Assembly (NCBI GenBank): GCA_937910685.1
Contig: CALEMP010000130.1
Location: 1-63,003, forward strand
Direction of reading: 5' to 3'
DNA: 63,003 bases
Source of the DNA: an uncultured bacterium
GTDB taxonomy: Bacteria; Planctomycetota; UBA1135; GCA-002686595
Below are positions 52,221-61,224 of the stretch, piece by piece. Position 1 is the first letter of the stretch; each line of letters starts with the position of its first letter. Position numbers and translations under genes: made by a program. Under the pieces are notes generated by a model, which was given only the letters and a program-made list of their open reading frames with translations, ran no database searches and was not told the DNA's origin.

Positions 52221-53605
52221 GCAGATCCCGATCCCAAACCTCAACTCCTGGCATGGGAATGGCTGCGCGTTTCGCCCTAGCCATGACGGGATTTTTGGTG
52301 ATCGCCATGGTGCTTGCGGGGCTCGTGCTCTTGCCCAAGACCCAAGAGGTCGTCGACCGCTGTGTGGACGGGGCATTGCGGGTTGCGGTGCGTGCACAAA
52401 CCGAAGTGAATCAAGGTAAGGCCACGTTGCAGCCGATCCCCGGGTCCAAGATGAGCCGCTCCAAGGGTGTCTTGCGCTATGACACGGAAATGCCCGCGGG
52501 GTCTTTTTTCGGCCGCAAAGCCGCGGTCTATGAATATGAGTCGGAGGGCGGGGTCAGCATCGTGGCTCCGGCGATCCTTGAAAGCCCGCGGGAAGACCTC
52601 ACCGGCTTGATCATCATCGTGGGCGCACTCGTGGTGTGCATGGCCGGCCTGATTGCGGTGGGAGTAGCGGCGCAGACCTCAAAACCCTTGGCCCTTCTTG
52701 TGGACGATGTCCATGCCCTGGGCCGTCGCGGATTGCGGCATACGGTGCATGAGAGTGGCCCCAAGGAGGTTTTCCTCTTGGCTCGAGCCATCAAGAACAT
52801 GGCGGCCGAGTTGAACTCGGCTCAGGACGCGCAGCTGGAACTAGGCGTGCGTGAGCGGGAGCAAGAGGTCGGCCGTGAAGTCAGCGCAGCTCTGCGCCCC
52901 TCCAGCACTCCAGAGGCCGATGGTTGGTCTTTCAGCGAGGCCCTGATCGAAGGCACCGAGATCGCCGGTTCCTTTCACACATACGTGGAACAAGAAGACC
53001 GTATCCTGACCGTGCTTTGCGACACGGGTGATGGGGTTCCGGGAGCCCTTGTGGGAGCCACCGCCCGAGCATTCTTGCGCTCGGCACTTCAAGAACAGGC
53101 TAGTCTGAGCGAGGCCTTGGCCAGCGCCAATCGTGAGCTGCACCGGGACATTCGTAGGGGACTTGGGGTGACGGCGGTTTGCGTCGACCTGCAACCCAGT
53201 ACGGGCCAATTCAAGATCATCTGCGCGGGTCACCGCATCGCGCCCCTTTTCTGGGATGGCGAAGAGGCCAAGCTCTCACGCCTCCAGCCCGAGGGCATCG
53301 CCCTTGGATTCGACGCGGGCCCGGTTTTTGAACGTCGGCTCGAAGTGCGCGAAGGGGTTTTGAGTCCGGGCAGTGCCTTGATCCTGGCCAGCACCGGCTT
53401 GGTGGAACAACTCGATGAGGACGGGGAAGAGTGGGGCGAAGAGGCTTACCAGAGGACCATCAATGCCTATCTGCGTCGCGGTGTCGAGGGGGCAGCTCGC
53501 GGCGTCATCAATACCTGTGAAAAACGTATGGGTGACCGCGAATTGGACGCCCCCGACGACCCCATCCCGAACGCTACCCTACTCATCATCGCCAAGGAGA
53601 ACTGA
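52217..53605 (+). CDS. Membrane protein with HAMP-like and SpoIIE-type PPM phosphatase domains
   Basis: A 462-residue protein. Two hydrophobic segments (about residues 18-40 and 132-155) flank an outside region of about 90 residues, then a HAMP-like helix pair. The C-terminal part from about 215 is a PPM/SpoIIE-type phosphatase. A metal-binding Asp lies in CDTGDGVPGAL (Asp269), and a later pair in DDPIPNATLLII. However, the canonical T-D-G motif reads S-T-G at 392-394, which removes one metal-binding Asp. It may be a weakened or inactive phosphatase. It starts at 52217, overlapping pgpA, so it is co-translated with phosphatidylglycerol genes. It probably senses something at the membrane, but the partner is unknown. 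Confidence 0.78.
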   Translation: MSRSRSQTSTPGMGMAARFALAMTGFLVIAMVLAGLVLLPKTQEVVDRCVDGALRVAVRAQTEVNQGKATLQPIPGSKMSRSKGVLRYDTEMPAGSFFGRKAAVYEYESEGGVSIVAPAILESPREDLTGLIIIVGALVVCMAGLIAVGVAAQTSKPLALLVDDVHALGRRGLRHTVHESGPKEVFLLARAIKNMAAELNSAQDAQLELGVREREQEVGREVSAALRPSSTPEADGWSFSEALIEGTEIAGSFHTYVEQEDRILTVLCDTGDGVPGALVGATARAFLRSALQEQASLSEALASANRELHRDIRRGLGVTAVCVDLQPSTGQFKIICAGHRIAPLFWDGEEAKLSRLQPEGIALGFDAGPVFERRLEVREGVLSPGSALILASTGLVEQLDEDGEEWGEEAYQRTINAYLRRGVEGAARGVINTCEKRMGDRELDAPDDPIPNATLLIIAKEN

Positions 53606-53609
53606 CCCC

Positions 53610-53894
53610 GTGCAAATCACCGAATTTCAACGCCTGATCGAAGAACTCTATCTGAAAAAGGACACTGCCCGTGGCCTCGAGGGCACGCATATGTGGTTCT
53701 GCGAAGAAGTGGGCGAGTTGACCCGCGCTTTGCGAAGGGGCCAGACCGAAGAGCTCGAAGGGGAGTTCGCCGACGTACTCGCTTGGCTGGCCAGCATGGC
53801 CTCCATGGTGGGCATTGATCTTGAAGCCGCCGCGCGCAAGAAATACGCGGAGGGCTGCCCCCGTTGTAGCTCCACACCCTGTGCGTGCGGGTGA
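53610..53894 (+). CDS. MazG-like nucleotide pyrophosphohydrolase
   Basis: A 94-residue protein starting at GTG 53610, with an AAGGAG sequence about 11 bases upstream. The EExxE motif is CEEVGELTRALRRG and the ExxD motif is EGEFADVLAW, the metal-binding helices of the all-alpha NTP pyrophosphatase fold. These enzymes hydrolyse non-canonical nucleoside triphosphates. The C-terminal tail CPRCSSTPCACG carries four Cys, which could bind zinc. This is much shorter than E. coli MazG, which has two domains. It overlaps priA by ten bases and follows the phosphatase gene by four bases. Confidence 0.85.
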   Translation: MQITEFQRLIEELYLKKDTARGLEGTHMWFCEEVGELTRALRRGQTEELEGEFADVLAWLASMASMVGIDLEAAARKKYAEGCPRCSSTPCACG

Positions 53895-56134
53895 AGCAAG
53901 GGGAATTGCTCGGAGGAGCCAGTCACGGTGTCCTTGCCTGTGTGGCTTTGAAGCGTCCCGTGCGCGAAGAGTTCACCTATGGGGTGCCTCATGCCATGGC
54001 AGAGAACCTGCAGGTCGGAATGCGCGTAGCCGTGCATTTTTCGGGCCGCAGAGAGGTGGGTATCGTGACCGCCCTTCCCCAGTCCACCGATGTTCCCGCC
54101 TCGCGCCTCAAGAACATTTCCGCTGTCCTGGATGAGGGGCCGGTTCTCGACGAAGACCTGATGGAACTGACTCGCTGGATGGGGCACTACTATGGGTGCT
54201 CCTGGGGTGAGGCCTTGGCAGCGGTCTTGCCCGCTGCCCTCAAGCGTGAAGGGGGTCGCCGGCAGGTTGTGCGCCTTAGCCCCGCAGAAGGAATCGGCCA
54301 AGAGGAGCTCGCCAGCCTCGAAGACAAGCATGTGGGCCAGTACCGCGTTCTGCGAACGCTCTTGAACGCAAGCGGACCACTCGAGCGCAATGAGTTGGTG
54401 CGCAAACTGAACATCTCCATGTCACCAATTCAGACGCTGCTCAAGAAGGAGTGGATCGTGGCTGAACGGATCGATGCGGTGACCGAAGCATTGAGTGGCG
54501 CGCCCGCAGAAAGCCGACCGCCACCCGAATCCTTGATGCCCCAGCAAGTTGCCGCCATTGGGGCAATTTCCAAACCCCTTGAAGCTAAGGAGTTCGAGAC
54601 GTTTCTCCTGCGCGGAGTGACGGGTAGCGGCAAGACCGAGGTCTATTTGGAGGTGATCAAAAAGTGCCTGGAGCTAGGTCGTGGTGCCATTGTGCTGGTG
54701 CCCGAAATTGCTCTGACGCCCCAGACCGTCGGCTGGTTCCGCGGCCGTTTTGGGCAGGTGGCTGTCTTGCACAGCCGCATGACCGATGCCCAACGTCATG
54801 ACGCTTGGAAGGCGGTGCGCAAGGGTGAGGTGCGAGTGGTGGTGGGCGCCCGTTCCGCGCTCTTTGCCCCCATGCCCGACCTGGGTGTGGTGGTGGTTGA
54901 TGAAGAACACGAGCCCTCGTTCAAGCAGGGATCGACCCCGCGCTATCACGGCCGCGACCTTGCTGTGGTCAGGGCCAAGAGAGCCAACGCGGTTTGCATT
55001 CTTGGTTCCGCGACACCATCCCTTGAGTCATGGCTGAACGCCAAGAATGGGCGCTACACCCTGCTTGAGATGTACGAGCGAGCCCAGGGAGGGGCCCTCC
55101 CCAGTGTGGAGGTGATTGATCTCAACAGCGTCAAGGTCAACGGGCCTTTCTCCGACCCGCTTGCCCTTGCGATCCGCGAAACCATCCAGCGCGGAGAGCA
55201 GGTGATTCTGTTTCAGAATCGGCGGGGCTTTGCGCCCGTTCTTTGGTGTGCTCAATGCAAAGCGGTGGTCAAGTGCGACCAATGTGATTCCTCCATGGTG
55301 TTTCACCGCAAGCTGCAGCGCATCGTTTGCCACGGGTGTTGCGCGGAGCGACGCCCTCCCAAGCAGTGTCCCACTTGCAAGGCGCCTGGGTTGCGTTTTC
55401 TGGGTGAGGGGTCCGAACAGGTAGAGCAGGCCGTGCAATCTCTTTGCCCTGATGCTCGTGTTGCGCGCATGGACTCGGACAGCATGAACCGGCAAGAGGA
55501 CTACGAGCGGGTTCTAGGCCAATTTGGTGCGGGCGAGGTCGACATCCTGGTTGGAACCCAAATGATCGCCAAGGGCTTGGATTTCCCTGGGGTCACTTTG
55601 GTGGGAATCGTGAGTGCGGATTCTTCTCTGCACTTGGCGGACTTCCGCGCATCGGAACGCACCTTTCAACTTCTTTGCCAAGTCGCGGGAAGAGCCGGAC
55701 GGGGAGAACTCCCGGGCAGAATTCTCGTTCAAACCCACGCCCCCGAGCACCCGGCCATCGTGCACGCGGCAACCCATGACTATCGGGCCTTTGTGGACTA
55801 CGAGCTTCCCCTGCGCGACGAGCTCGACTATCCGCCCTATGGCCGAATCATCTTGGTGGTACTAGAGGACGAGGACGAGGCCTTGGTGGAAAAGACTGCC
55901 AATCATCTCGGCGAAGTCCTCGAACATCACCTAGCCGACGATGAGGTCCAGATTCTTGGTCCTGCACCAGCACCGATTGCGCTCTTGCGGAATCGTCATC
56001 GCCGAAATTTCCTGATTAAGACTGGTCCGAGCAGCGAACTCCTCGACAAGACACGCAACCTCTTGCAGTCCTTTGTGGAACGGCACCATCGGCCGCGGAT
56101 CACCGTGGACGTGGACCCGGTCTCGATGCTTTAG
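53885..56134 (+). CDS. priA: Primosomal protein N' (replication restart helicase PriA)
   Basis: A 749-residue superfamily 2 DNA helicase that reloads the replication fork. It begins at the GTG at 53885, with GTG 53891 as an alternative. The N-terminal 3'-end-binding domain has ALKRPVREEFTYGVP. Walker A is GVTGSGKTEVYLE and the DEAD-type box is VVDEEHEPSF. The zinc-binding region has Cys pairs in LWCAQCKAVVKCDQCDSSMVFH and RIVCHGCCAERRPPKQCPTCKAPG. Helicase motifs QMIAKGLDFPGVTLV and GRAGRGELPG follow. The length is normal. Its stop overlaps the convergent carA gene by four bases. Confidence 0.95.
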   Translation: MRVKQGELLGGASHGVLACVALKRPVREEFTYGVPHAMAENLQVGMRVAVHFSGRREVGIVTALPQSTDVPASRLKNISAVLDEGPVLDEDLMELTRWMGHYYGCSWGEALAAVLPAALKREGGRRQVVRLSPAEGIGQEELASLEDKHVGQYRVLRTLLNASGPLERNELVRKLNISMSPIQTLLKKEWIVAERIDAVTEALSGAPAESRPPPESLMPQQVAAIGAISKPLEAKEFETFLLRGVTGSGKTEVYLEVIKKCLELGRGAIVLVPEIALTPQTVGWFRGRFGQVAVLHSRMTDAQRHDAWKAVRKGEVRVVVGARSALFAPMPDLGVVVVDEEHEPSFKQGSTPRYHGRDLAVVRAKRANAVCILGSATPSLESWLNAKNGRYTLLEMYERAQGGALPSVEVIDLNSVKVNGPFSDPLALAIRETIQRGEQVILFQNRRGFAPVLWCAQCKAVVKCDQCDSSMVFHRKLQRIVCHGCCAERRPPKQCPTCKAPGLRFLGEGSEQVEQAVQSLCPDARVARMDSDSMNRQEDYERVLGQFGAGEVDILVGTQMIAKGLDFPGVTLVGIVSADSSLHLADFRASERTFQLLCQVAGRAGRGELPGRILVQTHAPEHPAIVHAATHDYRAFVDYELPLRDELDYPPYGRIILVVLEDEDEALVEKTANHLGEVLEHHLADDEVQILGPAPAPIALLRNRHRRNFLIKTGPSSELLDKTRNLLQSFVERHHRPRITVDVDPVSML

Positions 56135-57270
56135 ACCTGTGAACGCTGTTCCAGAACCAGTTCGCGAAAGCGCATGAACAGGTGGGTCGAATCCAAGGGG
56201 CCCGGCGCGGCTTCCGGGTGATATTGCACGCTGAAGACCGGCAACTGGCGGTGGCGCATCCCCGCTACCGTGTTGTCGTTCAGGTTGATGTGGGTCAACT
56301 CCAACTCCTTCGGCATGGAATCCAGTTCCACCGCATAGGAGTGATTTTGCGAGCTGATTTCTACCCTACCCGTAGTCTCGTCGCGCACCGGATGGTTGGC
56401 TCCGTGGTGACCGAAGGGCATTTTGAATGTTTTGGCTCCAAAGACAATCGAAAGGATCTGATGTCCCAAGCAGATGCCAAAGACGGGCTTCTTGGACACG
56501 AGCACGCTGGCGGATTCGATAACGCTCTTGGCGGCCGAGGGGTCTCCCGGTCCATTGGACAGGAAGATGCAGTCCGGATCGAGGGCCAAGATCTCGTCCG
56601 CGCTGGTGGATGAGGGCACCACTGTCACATCAAAGCCCACATGCACCAAGCTGCGCAAGATGTTGCGCTTGATGCCGGTGTCGATGGCGACCACTTTCAA
56701 TCGCTCGTCGTGGACTATGGGCAGTTCGGTTGGGTAGCTCCCCTCATAGCCCTCGTTCCAAGTGTAGGGCTTCTTGCACGAGACCTCTGCCGCCAGGTCT
56801 CGGCCAGCTGTGCCCGGAACCTGCTTGGCCTTTTGCACGAGGGATTTGGGGTCGCTGTCCTCGGTGGAAACGATGCAGCGCAGGGATCCATGTTCGCGCA
56901 CCATGTGCGTGATGCGGCGCGTGTCCACCCCTTCGATGGCCACGATGCCCTGTTCCATGAGCCAGTTGGGCAGGGTCATCAGGGATCGGTGATTGGACGG
57001 GGTTCTGCAAACCTCGCGCATCACAAATGCCTCGGGCCAAGCACGGGCCGACTCCGAGTCCTCGGGGCAGATGCCGTAGTTACCGATCATCGGGTAGGTC
57101 ATGCAAACCGCCTGCCCCGCATAGGAGGGATCAGTCAGAATTTCCTGATAGCCCGTCATGGCGGTGTTGAACACCAGCTCACCACCCTTTTCGCCTTCGG
57201 CGCCAACGCTCAGGCCCTCAAATACTTCGCCGTTCTCAAGGGCCAGCCATGCTTGCTTGGATTCGCTCAT
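56131..57270 (-). CDS. carA: Carbamoyl-phosphate synthase small subunit
   Basis: A 379-residue class I glutamine amidotransferase that supplies ammonia to CarB for carbamoyl phosphate, used in pyrimidine and arginine synthesis. The N-terminal domain starts ALENGEVFEGLSVG and has FNTAMTGYQEILTDPSY. The amidotransferase has the catalytic Cys in FGICLGHQIL and a His in VQYHPEAAPGPLDS. The length is typical. carB is not next to it. It overlaps larB by four bases (ATGA), which is unusual, and converges on priA. pyrK (3421-4269) belongs to the same pathway but lies far away. Confidence 0.96.
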   Translation of the reverse strand: MSESKQAWLALENGEVFEGLSVGAEGEKGGELVFNTAMTGYQEILTDPSYAGQAVCMTYPMIGNYGICPEDSESARAWPEAFVMREVCRTPSNHRSLMTLPNWLMEQGIVAIEGVDTRRITHMVREHGSLRCIVSTEDSDPKSLVQKAKQVPGTAGRDLAAEVSCKKPYTWNEGYEGSYPTELPIVHDERLKVVAIDTGIKRNILRSLVHVGFDVTVVPSSTSADEILALDPDCIFLSNGPGDPSAAKSVIESASVLVSKKPVFGICLGHQILSIVFGAKTFKMPFGHHGANHPVRDETTGRVEISSQNHSYAVELDSMPKELELTHINLNDNTVAGMRHRQLPVFSVQYHPEAAPGPLDSTHLFMRFRELVLEQRSQV

Positions 57271-58049
57271 TTGTGATCAGGGGTTTTTATTCGGTTGATC
57301 GTGGCTGCGGCATAACCCGCCCCAAAGCCATTGTCGATGTTGACCACCGTGACCCCGGCAGCACAGGAGTTCAGCATACCGAGTAGGGCGGCGACTCCGC
57401 CGAACGCAGCGCCATATCCAACGGATGTGGGCACTGCGATCACGGGCTGATCCACCAAGCCGCCCACCACGCTGGGCAGGGCGCCCTCCATGCCTGCCAC
57501 CACCACCAAGGCGCGGGCTTCCCGCAGGCGGTCCACATGACCCATCAGGCGGTGCAAACCGGCGACCCCCACGTCAGCTAGGTGTTCTGTCCGGGCGCCC
57601 ATCAGGCGTGCTGTGTGGAGCGCCTCTTGGGCTACGCTGCGGTCGCTGGTCCCCGCGCTGACCACCAACACGAGGCCCTCGCCCTCGCGGGGCTCGCGGT
57701 CCACCCAGAGCAAGTTGGCGTCCTCTTCATATTGGGCGTCGCTGACCGTGTCCAAGACTTCCCGGGCGCCCTCGGCGCTGATTCGCGTGATCAACACTCG
57801 GGGATGGTGAGTCAGCATGGCCTCGGTCAACTCAGCTAACTGCGCGGGGGTTTTGCCCGCCCCAAAAATAACCTCAGGCTGTCCACAGCGGGCTCCTCGC
57901 TGTAAATCCAACTTGGTGTGCCCCAGATCCTGGGTCGGCCAGTGGATCAAGGAATGCATCGCATCCGTAACAGAGGTCCCTCCGTCACGTACCAAAGTCA
58001 GCAAAGCTTCAAGGTCCTTCTTTTCCACTGGCGGGGATTGTACCGGCAA
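57267..58049 (-). CDS. larB: LarB-like, nickel pincer cofactor biosynthesis protein
   Basis: A 260-residue protein with a PurE-like fold. The C-terminal part LVVVAGMEGALPSVVGGLVDQPVIAVPTSVGYGAAFGG matches the LarB/AIR-carboxylase family; the N-terminal GHTKLDLQRGARCGQPEVIFGAGKTPAQL matches LarB specifically. LarB carboxylates and hydrolyses nicotinic acid adenine dinucleotide in the first step of the nickel-pincer nucleotide cofactor of lactate racemase. larC and larE, the other steps, are not in this window. It starts at 58049 with a 23-base gap after tsaD and overlaps carA at its end, suggesting a shared transcript. Confidence 0.88.
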   Translation of the reverse strand: MPVQSPPVEKKDLEALLTLVRDGGTSVTDAMHSLIHWPTQDLGHTKLDLQRGARCGQPEVIFGAGKTPAQLAELTEAMLTHHPRVLITRISAEGAREVLDTVSDAQYEEDANLLWVDREPREGEGLVLVVSAGTSDRSVAQEALHTARLMGARTEHLADVGVAGLHRLMGHVDRLREARALVVVAGMEGALPSVVGGLVDQPVIAVPTSVGYGAAFGGVAALLGMLNSCAAGVTVVNIDNGFGAGYAAATINRIKTPDHK

Positions 58050-58072
58050 GGGCTGCTGGAGGGGCGATGGAG

Positions 58073-59089
58073 TCAGCGCGGCGAGGCATCCAAATCCAGA
58101 TCCCCAGCTTGCCCCGTTTCAAACAGCTGCCAGCCGAGGCCTGCGATCATCACCGCATTGTCGGTGCAGCGGTTCGGCGGTGGAAAATGGACATGGATGC
58201 CCTCGGGTTCGCTCACCTGGGCGAAGACGTCCCGGAGGCGCTGGTTGCAGCCCACGCCTCCGGCCACCAGAACCTGGGTCAGGTTGTGTTCCTTGGCAGC
58301 CTTCAGGGTCATTTTGACCAGGGCATCCACCACGGCTTCCTGGAAAGAGGCTGCGACGTTGGCCCGCTCGACAATGTCCCGAGGCGCGGGAGTCGGCGCC
58401 AGGGCATCTCCGCCCCGGAGGTGGTAGAGGACCGCGGTTTTGAGTCCGCTAAAGGAAAATCCCAAGCCTCCGCGCTTGGGTCGATAGCGCGGAAAGGCGA
58501 TTGCTTTGGGATCACCTTCTAGGGCAAGTTTTGAGATCGAAGGACCTCCAGGGTAGGAGAGCCCCAACATGTGCGCGACCTTGTCAAAGGCTTCTCCTGC
58601 TGCATCGTCCAAGGTGCTCGCCAGGGGCGTCATGGAAAGTGCTCCTTCCGCCATGTAAAGCGCTGTATGCCCACCCGATACAACCAGTGCGATGGCGGGG
58701 TAGGGGTCGTGGTCCAAGTCCATGGTGGCGGCGTACACATGGGCCTTGATGTGGTCGACCCCCACTAGAGGCAGGTCGGCGGCCAGGGCCAAACCTTTGG
58801 CTGCGCCGACTCCAACCAACAGGGAGCCGATTAAGCCCGGCCGGTTGGTGACTGCAATGCCAGCCAGGTCCGTGAGCTCCACTTGCGCTTCGCTCAAGCA
58901 ACGGTCGAGTACCGGCAGAATTTGTTCCAAGTGGCTGCGGCTGGCAATCTCGGGCACAACGCCGCCCCATTTGGCGTGCTCGTCAATTTGGCTGTGGACC
59001 ACGCTGGCCAGCTCGCGACGACCAGCGTCTACGACCGCTGCCGCAGTTTCGTCACAGGACGATTCGATCCCTAGGATTAGATTCGGCAT
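58073..59089 (-). CDS. tsaD: tRNA N6-threonylcarbamoyladenosine transferase
   Basis: A 338-residue enzyme of the Kae1/TsaD family that transfers a threonylcarbamoyl group to A37 of tRNAs reading ANN codons. The start LGIESSCDETAAAVVDAG is the family signature, then the metal-binding His pair in VDHIKAHVYA, LVVSGGHTALY and KRGGLGFSFSGLKTAVL. The C-terminal VLVAGGVGCNQRLRD and TDNAVMIAGLG end it. The length is typical. It lies four bases after ctpA's stop. TsaB and TsaE partners are not in view. Confidence 0.96.
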   Translation of the reverse strand: MPNLILGIESSCDETAAAVVDAGRRELASVVHSQIDEHAKWGGVVPEIASRSHLEQILPVLDRCLSEAQVELTDLAGIAVTNRPGLIGSLLVGVGAAKGLALAADLPLVGVDHIKAHVYAATMDLDHDPYPAIALVVSGGHTALYMAEGALSMTPLASTLDDAAGEAFDKVAHMLGLSYPGGPSISKLALEGDPKAIAFPRYRPKRGGLGFSFSGLKTAVLYHLRGGDALAPTPAPRDIVERANVAASFQEAVVDALVKMTLKAAKEHNLTQVLVAGGVGCNQRLRDVFAQVSEPEGIHVHFPPPNRCTDNAVMIAGLGWQLFETGQAGDLDLDASPR

Positions 59090-59093
59090 TGAA

Positions 59094-60389
59094 TTAGTTG
59101 TTGAGGTCCAAGTTCTTGCCCAGAAGGATATCTAGGGCCGTTTTGAGGGTCCGATCCACGGGCGCGGGGGGCAGGAGGTCAAGTCCCGAATCCGCCTCCC
59201 ATTGCCGGATTAGAGCCTCTTCTTGGGCGTTTGGTTGATGGGAACCTAGATAGTTGCTGATGTCTCTGCGTTCGTTCGCATCAATCAGGAGGGCTACATC
59301 CGGCTGAATTCCGGTGGATCGTCCTTCGGCCAGGCTGCGCTCGAAATTGCGCCCGCTGGGGCTGTAGTAGTAAGCGCTGGTCACTTTTGCCCGGGCCCCC
59401 CAGGGCTCAAAGCGCCGAATGGTTTGTACCACCCCCTTGCCGTAGGTTTTCATTCCCACCAATACCGCACGCCGGTGATCCTGCAGGGCCGATGCCAAGA
59501 CCTCGGAGGCGCTGGCCGAGGACTGATTGACCAACACGACCAGCGGAAGGTCCCCGTGGGTGACACCGCTGGGCGTCGCTCGGGTCACGTCCCTCGTTCC
59601 ATTGCCTTGGGTTTCGACGATCACACCCTCGGTTAGGAACATCTGGGCAATTTCAACCGCCGCATCCAAGACTCCTCCGCGGTTGTCCCGCAAGTCTAAG
59701 ATAAGTCCGGACAGTGGAGCTTCGCTTTCAAGCTGTGCCAAGGCATGGACTAACTCGCCCGCTGTTTCGCGCGAGAAAGAGTTGACCGAAATCCACGCCA
59801 CTGGGGGCGTACTCGAGACCATTCGGATATGCCGCAGGCTGGGGTCCACCAAGATCCCCGCGTCCACCAGCACATCCCGTTCTTTCCCATCCAAATCGAC
59901 CAAGCTCAGGGTCACCGCTTCGCCGGATTCGGGGGCCAGGGTTTCGCGGAACTTTTGATCGTCCCAGTCCGTGGGGTCTTGGCCGTTGAGCGTCAGCACC
60001 CTATCGCCGACTTTCAGGCCGGCTGCTCGGGCGGGGGAGTTTGGCAGGGTGAAGAGGACGTGCCGCCGTGCGTCAAGTGTGCGGAATAGGGCGCCAATGC
60101 CCTCATAGCGCCCACCGGTCTCCCGTTCGAGCTGCACTGCTTCCACCGGCGGGTAAAAGCGCGAATAGGCATCTAGGCTTTCCAGCATGCCCTCAAGGGC
60201 CGCATCGAGCAGTTCTTGATCGTCCACCTGGCGCACAAAAGTGTCCCGGGCGTAGGAGCTAACCAGCTCATAGCGGGCGAGATCTTGGCGCTTACCCCGT
60301 TGGAGTACCGCTTGCACCAGGGTCAGAAGGAGCACTCCCGTGGCAAGGCCAAGTATCCAGCCGCCAAGAAGAGTCGGTCGCTGGCTCAA
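59094..60389 (-). CDS. C-terminal processing protease (S41 family)
   Basis: A 431-residue protease with an N-terminal membrane segment (LLGGWILGLATGVLLLTLVQAV). A PDZ domain lies in PNSPARAAGLKVGDRVLTLNG, and the S41 core has ISVNSFSRETAGEL, LDLRDNRGGVLDAAVEIAQMF, the catalytic Ser in VNQSSASASEVLASALQDHRR and the catalytic Lys in VGMKTYGKGVVQT. The C-terminal part ends in a tail of about 60 residues. CtpA-type proteases trim or degrade periplasmic and membrane proteins. The start overlaps the stop of the transketolase N half by four bases. No partner protein gene is beside it. Confidence 0.9.
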   Translation of the reverse strand: MSQRPTLLGGWILGLATGVLLLTLVQAVLQRGKRQDLARYELVSSYARDTFVRQVDDQELLDAALEGMLESLDAYSRFYPPVEAVQLERETGGRYEGIGALFRTLDARRHVLFTLPNSPARAAGLKVGDRVLTLNGQDPTDWDDQKFRETLAPESGEAVTLSLVDLDGKERDVLVDAGILVDPSLRHIRMVSSTPPVAWISVNSFSRETAGELVHALAQLESEAPLSGLILDLRDNRGGVLDAAVEIAQMFLTEGVIVETQGNGTRDVTRATPSGVTHGDLPLVVLVNQSSASASEVLASALQDHRRAVLVGMKTYGKGVVQTIRRFEPWGARAKVTSAYYYSPSGRNFERSLAEGRSTGIQPDVALLIDANERRDISNYLGSHQPNAQEEALIRQWEADSGLDLLPPAPVDRTLKTALDILLGKNLDLNN

Positions 60390-61222
60390 GAGACCGGTGC
60401 GCTCAGTTCTTCCAGAGCCTGGGCCAATTGCTCGTCATTCGGCGCACAACCGTGCCAATCTGAGGTGTCTTCCATATAGGAAACGCCCTTGCCGATGGTG
60501 GTGACAGCAATGATCGCGGAGGGTTGCTCTGCCACTTCTTTGGCCGCGCAAAGGGCTTGATCAACGGCAACCACATCGTGACCGTCCACGGTGACCGCGT
60601 GCCAACCGAATGCTTTGTACTTGGCTTCCAGGTCGCGCACATTCATCACTTCGCGCATGGGGCCATCGATTTGGATGTTGTTGAAGTCCACCATTACGGT
60701 CAAGTTGCCAAGGCCCCAGTGAGCCGCGCTGGTAGCGGCCTCCCAGATCTGGCCCTCTTGGCTTTCCCCGTCGCTAGAGGTGCAATAGACCCGCGAGTCC
60801 CAACCATTCAAGCGCGCACCCAAGGCCATGCCCTGGGCCACGGAAAGGCCCGTCCCCAAACTACCCGTGGAGAAATCAATTCCCAAGTCCAGGTTGCGGT
60901 TGGGATGGCCCTGCAAGGGGGAGCCCATCTTGCGGAAGCTCAGGAGGGTATCCTTTGAAATCAAACCCTTCTGGGCCAAGAGGGCATAGTACCCGGCGCA
61001 GGTGTGCCCGTTGCCAAGCACGAACCGATCGCGATCGTCGTCGAGGCGATTTTCCGCAGTCAGGTTCAGGTGCTCAAGGAACAGTGTGGTCATGAAATCG
61101 GCCATGCCCAAAGGGCCCCCGGGGTGACCACAGGCTGCGGCGTGAACCATGCGTACGACGTCCAGGCGCACCTCTCGGGCCACTTTGCGGATGTTCGTTG
61201 CCTTTTCTCTGGATAGGGTCAT
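60386..61222 (-). CDS. Transketolase, N-terminal half
   Basis: A 278-residue protein with the thiamine diphosphate-binding half of transketolase. It has CGHPGGPLGMADFMTTLF, the metal-binding GDGESQEGQIWEAA and VDFNNIQIDGP, and the later GWHAVTVDGHDV. It lacks the pyrimidine-binding half, which is the separate gene at 61225-62199 two bases upstream. Split transketolases of two small subunits are known in bacteria and archaea. The two chains should form one active enzyme that shuttles two-carbon ketol units in the pentose phosphate pathway. A 1-deoxyxylulose 5-phosphate synthase function is less likely, given the length. Confidence 0.9.
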   Translation of the reverse strand: MTLSREKATNIRKVAREVRLDVVRMVHAAACGHPGGPLGMADFMTTLFLEHLNLTAENRLDDDRDRFVLGNGHTCAGYYALLAQKGLISKDTLLSFRKMGSPLQGHPNRNLDLGIDFSTGSLGTGLSVAQGMALGARLNGWDSRVYCTSSDGESQEGQIWEAATSAAHWGLGNLTVMVDFNNIQIDGPMREVMNVRDLEAKYKAFGWHAVTVDGHDVVAVDQALCAAKEVAEQPSAIIAVTTIGKGVSYMEDTSDWHGCAPNDEQLAQALEELSAPVS

Positions 61223-61224
61223 AA

